NCBI GenBank assembly: GCA_964575715.1
Contig: CAZNSG010000150.1
Location: 1-40,162 of the forward strand
Direction of reading: 5' to 3'
Length of the DNA: 40,162 nt
Origin: PNAI01 sp964575715
GTDB lineage: Bacteria > Pseudomonadota > Alphaproteobacteria > Rhizobiales > Xanthobacteraceae
In this document: positions 16,478 to 22,698 of the stretch, piece after piece
Numbering within the stretch: position 1 is the first letter of the stretch
How the letters are laid out: every line of letters starts with the position of its first letter
Translations under genes and position numbers: made by a program
The notes under the pieces: model-generated
The model's input: the letters and a program-made list of their open reading frames with translations, nothing else
The model's database searches: none
What the model was told of the DNA's origin: nothing

Positions 16478-17287
16478 TTAGCCGAACAAGCGCAGCACCG
16501 CCTGGTTGGCCTGCGAGGCCAGCGACAGCGCGGTGATGGAGAGCTGTTGGCGGGTCTGCAGGGCCAGCATGTTGGCGCCTTCTTCGTTGGTGTCGGCGAG
16601 GGTGAGGGAGTCAGCACCGATCTGCAGCGTGGTGACCATGGCCTTGGTGAAGTCCTGGCGGATCTGCAAGGTCGACAAGCTGGAGCCCAAGGCCTTTGCG
16701 TCCGTGCGCAAGGTGACGAGCGCGTCGGTCAGCTCGCCCGAAGCGGTGTCGAGGGCGGCGACGGTCGTAAAGTCGCCAGCGGCGGCGATGGGGAGCGTGG
16801 CGCTGTCCTCGGTGAAGCCGGTGATCGTGATCTGCGAGCTGGCGTCCTCGTTCAAATCGACAGTCAAATCGTCGCCGTTGATCAGATTGATGCCGTTGAA
16901 GCCGGAATCGGCGGCGAGCAGATCGATCTGCGCTCGAATTTCGTCGTATTGGGCCTCGAGGTCTGCCGCGACGAGTGCATCGGTATTCTGCCGCGCCTGG
17001 CTGACGATAGATTGCGCCGATTGCACCAGCTTGGTGATGGCTGAAATGCCGGCGTCGGCAGCCTTGATCGTGTTGATCGCATTCGACATGGAGTCGAGCA
17101 GATTACTGAGGTCGCCCGCGCGGCTGCTGAGGCCCTGCGCCGTGAAGAAGTTGACCGGATTGTCGAGGGCCGAGTTGACCTTCTTGCCGGTGGCAAGGCG
17201 GTTCTGCGTGGTGTTGAACAGGTCGGCCGTACTCTGCAGAGAAAGCAGGTTTTGGCGGACGCCCGCCGAGAGAGTGACTGAAGCCAT
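16478..17287 (-). CDS. Flagellin, smaller paralogue (269 aa)
   Basis: The product starts MASVTLSAGVRQNLLSLQST, with NRLATGKKVNSALDNPVNFF and, at the end, EEGANMLALQTRQQLSITAL and QAVLRLFG. These are the D0/D1 filament core with only a short central domain (about 150-190), so this is a minimal flagellin. ATG 17287 is preceded by AAAGG. Its C-terminal 60 residues are almost identical to those of the larger flagellin downstream, indicating duplication followed by domain gain or loss. The gene ends with a clear terminator and has a long leader with two short hairpins; a half-matching CtrA box lies about 110 nt upstream. Confidence 0.95.
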   Translation of the reverse strand: MASVTLSAGVRQNLLSLQSTADLFNTTQNRLATGKKVNSALDNPVNFFTAQGLSSRAGDLSNLLDSMSNAINTIKAADAGISAITKLVQSAQSIVSQARQNTDALVAADLEAQYDEIRAQIDLLAADSGFNGINLINGDDLTVDLNEDASSQITITGFTEDSATLPIAAAGDFTTVAALDTASGELTDALVTLRTDAKALGSSLSTLQIRQDFTKAMVTTLQIGADSLTLADTNEEGANMLALQTRQQLSITALSLASQANQAVLRLFG

Positions 17288-17310
17288 GGTAGAGAACCTT
17301 TCTGGTTTGA

Positions 17311-17346
17311 CGCCATACTGGCGGTACTACCGATCACATGGATCGG
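17311..17346 (-). promoter_or_regulatory. Two hairpins in the smaller flagellin leader
   Basis: CGCCA-TAC-TGGCG (17311-17323) and CCGATC-ACATG-GATCGG (17330-17346) form 5- and 6-bp stems 24-59 nt upstream of the flagellin ATG. FlbT is encoded nearby and binds flagellin leaders in Caulobacter, so these are candidate targets; binding here is inference. Confidence 0.35.
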
Positions 17347-17557
17347 CGTGCGGCCAAATTGGCATGGGGCCTGATAATGCCCGGTGAAAAAAGTAGGTTA
17401 AAAATTTTTTGGAAGTCAATTCTAAGGTAATTTGGATCAAGATCGAAGTATATCCGCCGGAATTTTACCGCTTGTTCACCATGGAAATTCAGCGCTCGAT
17501 AACCATGGCAGCGCGTAGCGTGTAGGACAGGTTGAGCAAAGCGAAACCCATCCTTGC

Positions 17558-17757
17558 GCTCAATTGTCGTCATTGCCGGGCTTAACACCACAAGTCGGGT
17601 TTACCCGACTTGTGTCGCTTAATAGTGCGGAACTCGGACAAGTCCGAGTTCCGGTGCAATCCATGATGCGTCTCACCAAGGAAAAACTTTTTGGAAGATT
17701 TAGTTTGTGGACGCTCATCATGGATGCGCCGGTCAAGTGTTCTGTCCGCGCATGACG
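17558..17757. repeat. Family 2 palindromic element, copy 2, with nested insertion
   Basis: Outer parts match copy 1 (16241-16367), but about 70 bp is inserted inside the first palindrome. The insert has two perfect hairpins of its own: CACAAGTCGGGT/ACCCGACTTGTG (17589-17614) and GGAACTCGGAC/GTCCGAGTTCC (17629-17652). The right palindrome is also altered, with a TGTTCT where the first copy has a match. Confidence 0.85.
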
Positions 17758-17790
17758 GAGCGGAGAGTCATCGCTAAAGGAAACCGCCGG

Positions 17791-18198
17791 TCAGGTCAGG
17801 GCATCGACCTTATGCACGGCCGCTTGCGCAGCAACAACCGGATTTTCGCCTTCGGCCAGGGCGCGGGCGGCCTTGGCGCGGGTGTAGGCCTGCATGCGCA
17901 ACATCGCCTGATCGGGCACCTGATGGAGAACCCGACGGGTGCGCGCGTCGAGAACCCGGTAGACGATCTCGCGGGTCTGCGGGTCGATGATGGTGTCGCG
18001 GGTGGTGCTTGCAGCTTTATTTTCTGTTTGCTTTTCCGCTTGCCGCGGCTGGTTGCGCGCGGGATCGGCGTGCTTGGCCGGGGCAACCGTCTTGGCGACG
18101 GGCAGTATGGGGGGCGCAGCCGGAGCGGCGCCAACAGCCGGCTGGGCGTGGTTATTGACCACGCCGACCACCGGTTTGAGTGCCATTCCCGCGTCCAT
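17791..18198 (-). CDS. FlaG-like flagellar protein 1
   Basis: ATG 18198 is preceded by an excellent AGGAGG site. The 135-residue product has a proline/alanine-rich N-terminal half and a conserved C-terminal block at 68-106, TIIDPQTREIVYRVLDARTR then VLHQVPDQAMLRMQAYTRA. That block has the FlaG layout: an acidic 'D-x-x-T-x-x-x-V-x-x-V-D-x-x-T' strand pair, then I/V-P-x-x-x-x-L. FlaG affects filament length in several bacteria. The next gene upstream encodes a diverged relative with the same layout. A CtrA-like TTAA-N7-TTAG box lies 122 nt upstream. FlaG membership is inferred from the motif; soluble, probably cytoplasmic or exported with flagellin. Confidence 0.65.
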   Translation of the reverse strand: MDAGMALKPVVGVVNNHAQPAVGAAPAAPPILPVAKTVAPAKHADPARNQPRQAEKQTENKAASTTRDTIIDPQTREIVYRVLDARTRRVLHQVPDQAMLRMQAYTRAKAARALAEGENPVVAAQAAVHKVDALT

Positions 18199-18319
18199 AA
18201 CAGCCTCCTGGCTGTTGTTGCCGAAATGCTCGCACTAAGAGGATCTAAACTGTTTCGATCCGCCTGTTCCCCTAAAGACCCCTTCTCACCGTTCCCGGAT
18301 GGTTTTTACCGTCCTGATA

Positions 18320-18334
18320 TTAAGCATTTCTTAG
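18320..18334 (-). promoter_or_regulatory. CtrA-like box upstream of FlaG-like gene 1
   Basis: TTAA-GCATTTC-TTAG has one mismatch to TTAA-N7-TTAA and lies 122 nt before the start at 18198. A further TTAAG half-site is 12 bp away at 18344-18348. Confidence 0.4.
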
Positions 18335-18468
18335 GAGTTATAGTTAAGCGAAAGGCGATTCGGTTGCGTCGGGTTGTATCGAAAACAAGAGGTAAATGCG
18401 GTGCGCAAAATTTTTTGAAACATTCATGCTGCGCGTGGTCGTCGCGCGTTGCGCCCAAAAAAGCCGGA

Positions 18469-18574
18469 GTAGGGTGGGCAAGGGCGCGGAGCGCCGTGCC
18501 CACGCGAGGCAACGCGCAAAGAAATGAGTGTGTTTTTGAAAATTGGTGGGCACGCTTCGCTTTGCCCACCCTAC
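18469..18574. repeat. GTAGGGTGGGCA-bounded inverted element, copy 3
   Basis: Perfect 12-bp ends apart from one base near the right terminus (GTAGGGTGGGCA ... TGCCCACCCTAC), with internal GTGGGCAC/GTGCCCAC pairs. It abuts the 3' end of FlaG-like gene 2 by six bases and may end its transcript. Confidence 0.9.
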
Positions 18575-18580
18575 GTTGTC

Positions 18581-18979
18581 TCAGGCTTCGATGTCGGCGT
18601 GGGGATCGGAAACGGACGCGACTTCAGCCGGTGCTTCCTTGAGCGCATCTTTTGGGACTTGATGCTGCCGATAGGCGCGTTGGCGCATCAATGCCTGATT
18701 TGGCGAGAGCGCGGTAGGTTCGGAGCGCACATCGATCGCGCTAAAGAGCGCTTCCTGGCCCTTCGGATCAATGACAACATCGCGCGCAGCGGCTTCGTGA
18801 TGCGCTCCGTTGGGATTGTTGTGGTGGTGGTGTTTAGCGCCGCCGTCGGTGGCCGCGTTTACGGTTTTAGCAGGGTCAAGTTCCGTATCGACCGCCTCGC
18901 GAACCGCAATAGGATCGCGCTGCGCGTGACTCCGTGGAATCACGCCGGGCCGCGGCTTGATCGTTATATTATTGTCCAC
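18581..18979 (-). CDS. FlaG-like flagellar protein 2 (diverged paralogue)
   Basis: GTG 18979, preceded by GGGAGA, gives 132 residues; the frame is open 51 nt further upstream but without a site. The protein aligns positionally with FlaG-like protein 1: MDNNITIKPRPGVI corresponds to MALKPVVGVV, and the block DVVIDPKGQEALFSAIDVRS plus LSPNQALMRQRAYRQ (67-104) corresponds to the FlaG-type block. The linker contains a His-rich run (KHHHHNN at 49-55). The turn residues after the aspartate strand are changed, so it may have a different role. A CtrA-like TTAA-N7-TTAC box lies 75 nt upstream. Family membership rests on the paralogy and is inferred. Confidence 0.6.
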   Translation of the reverse strand: MDNNITIKPRPGVIPRSHAQRDPIAVREAVDTELDPAKTVNAATDGGAKHHHHNNPNGAHHEAAARDVVIDPKGQEALFSAIDVRSEPTALSPNQALMRQRAYRQHQVPKDALKEAPAEVASVSDPHADIEA

Positions 18980-19053
18980 GTCGGTCTCCCGGCACCTTGG
19001 TGCCGTGTGAAACCCGAAACGAACGCTCAACGCTTAAGCTAAATCCGATGAGA

Positions 19054-19068
19054 TTAATATTTTATTAC
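19054..19068 (-). promoter_or_regulatory. CtrA-like box upstream of FlaG-like gene 2
   Basis: TTAA-TATTTTA-TTAC has one mismatch to TTAA-N7-TTAA, 75 nt before the GTG at 18979. Confidence 0.4.
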
Positions 19069-19073
19069 GACAT

Positions 19074-19254
19074 CGTGTCCCGGACGCGGTGCAGCGTGAA
19101 GCGTAGCGAAACGGTGCACCGCTGATCCGGGATCGCGACAGACTGGAACGATCCCGGGTCTGCAGCGCACCGCTGCACTACGTTTCGCAACGCAGTCAAG
19201 CTTGCGCAGACTGCGTAAACTTGTCTGCGCGTGCTGCGCCCGGGAAACGTGCTT
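19074..19254. repeat. Long GC-rich dispersed element with inverted internal segments
   Basis: Starts GTGTCCCGGACGCGGTGCAG and ends near CGCCCGGGAAACGTG. Inside are GGTGCACCGCTGATCCGGGA, a central GATCCCGGGTCTGCAGC and CAGACTGCG/CGCAGTC-like segments that fold on each other. It resembles repeats common between genes in Bradyrhizobium relatives. It fills the gap after the flgN-like gene. Confidence 0.6.
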
Positions 19255-19274
19255 CCAGTTCAGTCGATCTCGCT

Positions 19275-19784
19275 CTATAGCATGCGGCTGAGCGCCAGCG
19301 GCGGCGCGTGGCGCGGGTGGGGCGCGGTGGAGCGCCCGGAGGCACCATAGGTCGACGGCTCCGACCTGCGTGCGAATTCATCGGAGACGCCGCGCATAAT
19401 ACCTTCCGATACGGCGTGGGCGGTGGCCAGAACCGTGAGGTTCATCTGCAAGACCGCCTGAAAATCGTCGTGGCGCTTGCGCATGGCGGCAAGGAGGTGC
19501 GGCGCGGTCTGCGTGAGATAGCGTTGGCTCGCCTTGAGCCGCTGAGTGTCGGCGAAATAGAGTTGCGAGAGCTCACTCTTGGACGGCACCAGCCGCGCCG
19601 CTGCGCTGAGTTTTCCTGCGCGCACGAGTTTGGTCTCTTCCTCGACCAGATCGAGCATGGTGTCCATCACGGCCACGAGATGCGCGATCAGTCCCTCCGC
19701 CTCGTTGCTGGATGTGACCGGGGCGGATGAGGAAGCGTGTTGAGCGGTGGCAGATTTCATGGTGGCTGTCATGGTGGCTGTCAT
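19275..19784 (-). CDS. FlgN-like flagellar export chaperone
   Basis: Start ATG 19784 overlaps the flgJ stop in an ATGA junction. The 169-residue product is largely helical: EAEGLIAHLVAVMDTMLDLV, EEETKLVRAGKLSAAARLV and KSELSQLYFADTQRLKASQR have the spacing of FlgN proteins, which hold FlgK and FlgL before export. Position after flgI-flgJ is the usual one for alphaproteobacterial FlgN-like genes. The first codons repeat a 12-bp unit (MTATMTATM), giving two further possible starts. The last 30 residues are low-complexity (RSTAPHPRHAPPL). Similarity is by pattern, so the gene symbol is withheld. Confidence 0.7.
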   Translation of the reverse strand: MTATMTATMKSATAQHASSSAPVTSSNEAEGLIAHLVAVMDTMLDLVEEETKLVRAGKLSAAARLVPSKSELSQLYFADTQRLKASQRYLTQTAPHLLAAMRKRHDDFQAVLQMNLTVLATAHAVSEGIMRGVSDEFARRSEPSTYGASGRSTAPHPRHAPPLALSRML

Positions 19785-20146
19785 GGCGCGGCGCTTTCTT
19801 GTGAAGGTTGTGTTGCTGCGGAGGAACGCACCTCCTGTTGCGCGAGCAAGGAGCGGTAGACATGATCGGCGATCCCGATGCCGCCGTTCTTGGCAAACGA
19901 CTTGGCATATTCGTCGGTGAGGAGCGAGCGCCACACATTCGCAGTGTGGCCGCCGCCGTACGGACCTTCGCCGACACCCGCAAACATCTGCTGCAACATG
20001 GAATTGATGAACACCGCTTCGAAATCCTGTGAAGCGGCGCGCGCTTTTTCGGCAAGGGAAGCAGTCGTTGACGTGGAAACGGGAAGCGATGGCGTAAATC
20101 CCGGAGCGAGCGTACCGGGTGCAAGCGTTAGCGCGCCCGGCATCAC
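19781..20146 (-). CDS. flgJ: Rod-binding protein FlgJ, single-domain
   Basis: At 121 residues it contains only the N-terminal rod-binding domain: RAASQDFEAVFINSMLQQMF, ANVWRSLLTDEYAKSFAKNG and GIGIADHVYRSLL. There is no C-terminal muramidase, which is normal for alphaproteobacteria, where a separate lytic enzyme opens the wall. It caps the growing rod in the periplasm. Its start overlaps the flgI stop by 4 nt and its stop overlaps the flgN-like start by 4 nt, so the three form a tightly coupled operon. Confidence 0.9.
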   Translation of the reverse strand: MMPGALTLAPGTLAPGFTPSLPVSTSTTASLAEKARAASQDFEAVFINSMLQQMFAGVGEGPYGGGHTANVWRSLLTDEYAKSFAKNGGIGIADHVYRSLLAQQEVRSSAATQPSQESAAP

Positions 20147-21261
20147 ATCACCTCGATGTCGGCCTGAATCGCGCCTGCGGCCTTGATCGCCTGCAGGATG
20201 GTGATGAGATCGCGCGGCCCGATACCGAGGGCGTTGAGACCGTCAACAATCTGCTGCAGCGAGACGCCATCCTTGAACACGGCGAGTTTCTTGCCGTCCT
20301 CCTGCACGCCGATCCGGGTGCGCGGCACCACCGTCGTCGTGCCGCGCGAGAATGGCGCAGGCTGACTCACCTGCGGCGTTTCGGAGACCGTGACGGTCAA
20401 ATTGCCCTGCGCCACCGCGACAGTCGATACGCGCACATCGCGGCCGATGACGACGACGCCGGAGCGTTCATCGATGACGATGCGCGCCGGAAGATCGGGC
20501 TCGACCTGCAATTGCTCGATTTCGGTCAGAAACGAAACGATATTGAGCGGATAGCTCTTCGGCAGCGTCAGCACGACCGTCGATTGATCGATCGGCTCGG
20601 CGATATGCGACCCAATAAAATCGTTGATGACGCTGGCGATCCGCTTGGCGGTGGTGAAATCCGCGTTGCGCAAGGCGAGCCGGACTTGCGTAAGCCGATT
20701 GAGTGCGAATTCGACTTCGCGTTCGACGATGGCGCCGTTGGAGATGCGCCCGACGGTCGGAACGCCGCGGGTGATCTTGCCAGCGTCACCTTCGGCCGAG
20801 AAACCGCCGATGGCGACCGAGCCTTGGGCGACCGCATAGACATTGCCGTCGGCGCTGAGCAGGGGCGTGACCAGCAGTGTGCCGCCCATCAAGCTCTTGG
20901 AGTCGCCGAGCGCGGAGACGGTGACGTCGATGCGCGTGCCTTGCGTGCCGAAGGCCGGCAGATTTGCGGTCACCATGACAGCCGCAACATTGCCGGTGCG
21001 GATGGTGGCGCCACGAATGTTGACGCCAAGCCGCTCGAGCATGGCTTGCAGGGACTGCTTGGTGAACGGGATGTTGTTGAGTGTGTCGCCGGTGCCGTTG
21101 AGCCCCACAACGAGGCCATAACCGATGAGCTGGTTCTGGCGCACGCCTTCGATATTGACGAGATCTTTAATGCGTGAGGTGGCCGCCGCCGTCGTGGCGG
21201 AGCCAATGGGCAGCGACACCGCCAACAGCGCGGTCAGCGCGAAGGTCAATGTCCTCGTCAT
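20143..21261 (-). CDS. flgI: Flagellar P-ring protein FlgI
   Basis: From ATG 21261 (site GGGAG at good spacing) the protein is 372 residues, with a signal peptide MTRTLTFALTALLAVSLPIG ending near AAA. The mature part is unmistakable FlgI: TSRIKDLVNIEGVRQNQLIG, GLVVGLNGTGD, then RGATIRTGNVAAVMVTANLP and the C-terminal DLITILQAIKAAGAIQADIE. FlgI forms the P ring around the rod in the peptidoglycan layer. A TTG upstream at 21291 keeps the frame open but lies at the predicted transcription start. A near-perfect sigma-54 element precedes it, so it is the first gene of flgI-flgJ-flgN-like. Confidence 0.97.
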   Translation of the reverse strand: MTRTLTFALTALLAVSLPIGSATTAAATSRIKDLVNIEGVRQNQLIGYGLVVGLNGTGDTLNNIPFTKQSLQAMLERLGVNIRGATIRTGNVAAVMVTANLPAFGTQGTRIDVTVSALGDSKSLMGGTLLVTPLLSADGNVYAVAQGSVAIGGFSAEGDAGKITRGVPTVGRISNGAIVEREVEFALNRLTQVRLALRNADFTTAKRIASVINDFIGSHIAEPIDQSTVVLTLPKSYPLNIVSFLTEIEQLQVEPDLPARIVIDERSGVVVIGRDVRVSTVAVAQGNLTVTVSETPQVSQPAPFSRGTTTVVPRTRIGVQEDGKKLAVFKDGVSLQQIVDGLNALGIGPRDLITILQAIKAAGAIQADIEVM

Positions 21262-21297
21262 CCTAAGCTCCCTGATGATTTGGACTGGCAAGCACTA

Positions 21298-21313
21298 TGC
21301 GAAAGGCGTGCCA
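21298..21313 (-). promoter_or_regulatory. Sigma-54 promoter of flgI-flgJ-flgN-like
   Basis: On the minus strand TGGCACG-CCTT-TCGCA has a perfect -24 element and one change in the -12 element, with GG-N10-GC spacing. Transcription would start near 21287 and leave a leader of about 26 nt holding the flgI ribosome-binding site. Confidence 0.78.
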
Positions 21314-21406
21314 TCGGGCGTGGGCGACAACGCTTTGAATTGAATGAAATTTTTTCGCGCGAATGGAACGGAGCTGCGGCATGCGCGCCGTTTGCTGCCG
21401 TGCGGG

Positions 21407-21421
21407 CGGCATTATTTGCCG
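21407..21421 (-). promoter_or_regulatory. Possible FlbD enhancer (ftr-like) site upstream of flgI
   Basis: CGGCA-TTATT-TGCCG is a perfect 5-bp inverted repeat 94 nt upstream of the flgI sigma-54 element and about 88 nt before fliX. It could serve either direction; the position suits an FlbD enhancer. Inference. Confidence 0.42.
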
Positions 21422-21425
21422 AGCG

Positions 21426-21440
21426 TTTACGGTTGCTTAA
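21426..21440 (+). promoter_or_regulatory. CtrA-like box upstream of fliX
   Basis: TTTA-CGGTTGC-TTAA has one mismatch to TTAA-N7-TTAA, 69 nt before fliX, and is followed directly by CTATAAC, a possible -10. Confidence 0.42.
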
Positions 21441-21508
21441 CTATAACAGACGAGGCTTTCCGCCAATTTGGGGCGCCTGCGGCGCCGCACTCACTGGGGG
21501 CGACGGTC

Positions 21509-21925
21509 ATGCGCATTTACGGCACGAACTCATCCGCGGTCATTACCGGTCCGCCTGCGACGCGCCGTGCCCCGGCTGCAAGCGGGTTTACGGTGGCCAC
21601 GGAGGAGGCGGCGCAGCAGGCGGCCACAACACCGGCGGCGTTGCGCACCATCGGCGGCATCGATGCGCTGATCGCGCTGCAGAGCGAGGATGGGCCGACC
21701 GGGCGGCGGCGGCGTGCGGTCAAGCGGGGCCGCGTCGCGCTCGATGCACTCGATGAGCTCAAACACGGCCTGCTCGCCGGAACGCTCGGCCCCTCGACAC
21801 TGCTGCGTTTGAAGTCAGTCGCGAGCGAGCTCAAAGGCGGGTCGGGTGAACCCGGGCTCGACACGGTCCTTGCGGAAATCGAGCTTCGGGTCGAGGTTGA
21901 AATCGCAAAACTGATGCCGCGTTAG
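21509..21925 (+). CDS. fliX: Flagellar assembly regulator FliX
   Basis: The 138-residue product starts MRIYGTNSSAVITG, as FliX proteins do (short conserved N-terminus, Ala/Pro-rich linker, helical C-terminal domain). The core GGIDALIALQSEDGPTGRRR, the GRVALDALDELKHGLLAG helix and VLAEIELRVEVEIAKL at the end match the family. ATG 21509 is chosen because upstream codons in frame are not FliX-like. In Caulobacter FliX couples early basal-body assembly to the sigma-54 activator FlbD, controlling hook, ring and filament genes. It lies divergent from flgI, which has a sigma-54 promoter here; flbD itself is not in the window. Confidence 0.9.
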   Translation: MRIYGTNSSAVITGPPATRRAPAASGFTVATEEAAQQAATTPAALRTIGGIDALIALQSEDGPTGRRRRAVKRGRVALDALDELKHGLLAGTLGPSTLLRLKSVASELKGGSGEPGLDTVLAEIELRVEVEIAKLMPR

Positions 21926-22167
21926 GTCCGCTGCGCTGCGGTGACGCGTGCAGTGCACCCTGTTTAGGACTTGTGACAGAGTAAAGAAAACGCTGTTTAC
22001 CGTTCTGTTTGCCGGTTCTGGTTCGATGGGCTCGGCACATTGCATTGCAGCAATTCCCGGAATTTTCGCACGCTTAACCCCTCGCTCAATTCCACGCTTG
22101 TAGGGTGGGGGCGGGCGCACTATAAGCACGCCCGGCTGGGAGGCTAGCGCCGTTGGGTGGGGTTGCA

Positions 22168-22629
22168 ATGAAGCCTAAGAACGGGAGCGGAGCCAGGGTT
22201 AACGGGGGCGGAGCGCGGGGAGATAAGAGCAAAAACTATCGCCCGAGCGACAAAGAGCCGTTCATGAGTGAACGCCAGCGGGATTACTTCAGCCAGAAGC
22301 TGTTGAATTGGCGGGAAGATATCCTCAAAGAGGCACGCGAAACCCTGCAGCACCTGCAAGACGAGAATCAAAATCATCCCGATCTGGCCGACCGAGCGTC
22401 CTCGGAGACCGACCGCGCGATCGAGCTGCGCGCACGGGACCGGCAGCGAAAACTCATCGCCAAAATCGATGCCGCGTTGCAGCGGATCGAGAATGGCACC
22501 TACGGATATTGCGAAGAGACCGGCGAGCCGATCGCGCTCAAACGGCTGGAGGCGCGCCCCATCGCGACGCTCTCGGTCGAGGCGCAGGAGCGCCACGAGC
22601 GGCGCGAGCGGGTTTATCGCGACGAGTAA
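22168..22629 (+). CDS. DksA/TraR-type regulator with reduced zinc finger
   Basis: The 153-residue protein has the DksA coiled coil (about 35-110) with the tip motif DLADRASSETDRAIELRARD (DxxDRA), and the globular end GTYGYCEETGEPIALKRLEA then RPIATLSVEAQERHERRERV. Classical DksA has a four-cysteine zinc site; here only Cys115 remains, and the positions of the other three are Thr, Leu/Ser and Glu-like residues. Cysteine-poor DksA proteins occur in alphaproteobacteria and can still act on RNA polymerase with ppGpp. The start at ATG 22168 keeps a basic 30-residue extension; Met33 (22264) is an alternative. The gene follows fliX by 242 bp. Confidence 0.88.
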   Translation: MKPKNGSGARVNGGGARGDKSKNYRPSDKEPFMSERQRDYFSQKLLNWREDILKEARETLQHLQDENQNHPDLADRASSETDRAIELRARDRQRKLIAKIDAALQRIENGTYGYCEETGEPIALKRLEARPIATLSVEAQERHERRERVYRDE

Positions 22630-22698
22630 ATATATTTTGGCGGCGCGCAATTTGCGCGATACTGATAGTCGATGGCGAACATTTCGCGGGAGGAAAGT

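Larger units (their letters stand above)
17288..17790. other. 503-bp gap between smaller flagellin and FlaG-like gene 1
   Basis: From the flagellin side the gap holds two leader hairpins (17311-17346), an A/T-rich tract with an imperfect CtrA-like TTAA-N7-TTGG (17398-17412), a possible TTGACT -35 hexamer on the minus strand near 17430, a short GTAGGACAGG/AACCCATCCT repeat-like segment (17522-17554) and the second copy of the family 2 palindromic element with an insertion. No coding frame with a convincing start is seen. Confidence 0.7.
18199..18580. other. 382-bp gap between the two FlaG-like genes
   Basis: Holds the leader of FlaG-like gene 1 with its ribosome-binding site, a CtrA-like box at 18320-18334, an A/T-leaning stretch 18335-18420, and the third GTAGGGTGGGCA element at 18469-18574. 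No convincing gene. Confidence 0.7.

Noticed and set aside
17380..17400. GG-N10-GC (GGGCATTATCAGGC) upstream of the smaller flagellin
   Set aside because: Neither -24 nor -12 flanks fit the sigma-54 consensus beyond the four invariant bases.
20119..21177. Plus-strand open frame (352 codons) opposite flgI
   Set aside because: Shadow of a diagnostic P-ring gene; Asp/Arg/His-rich composition.
21408..21419. Sigma-54-like GGCATTATTTGC before fliX
   Set aside because: GG and GC are 8 bases apart, not 10; better read as a CGGCA/TGCCG palindrome.
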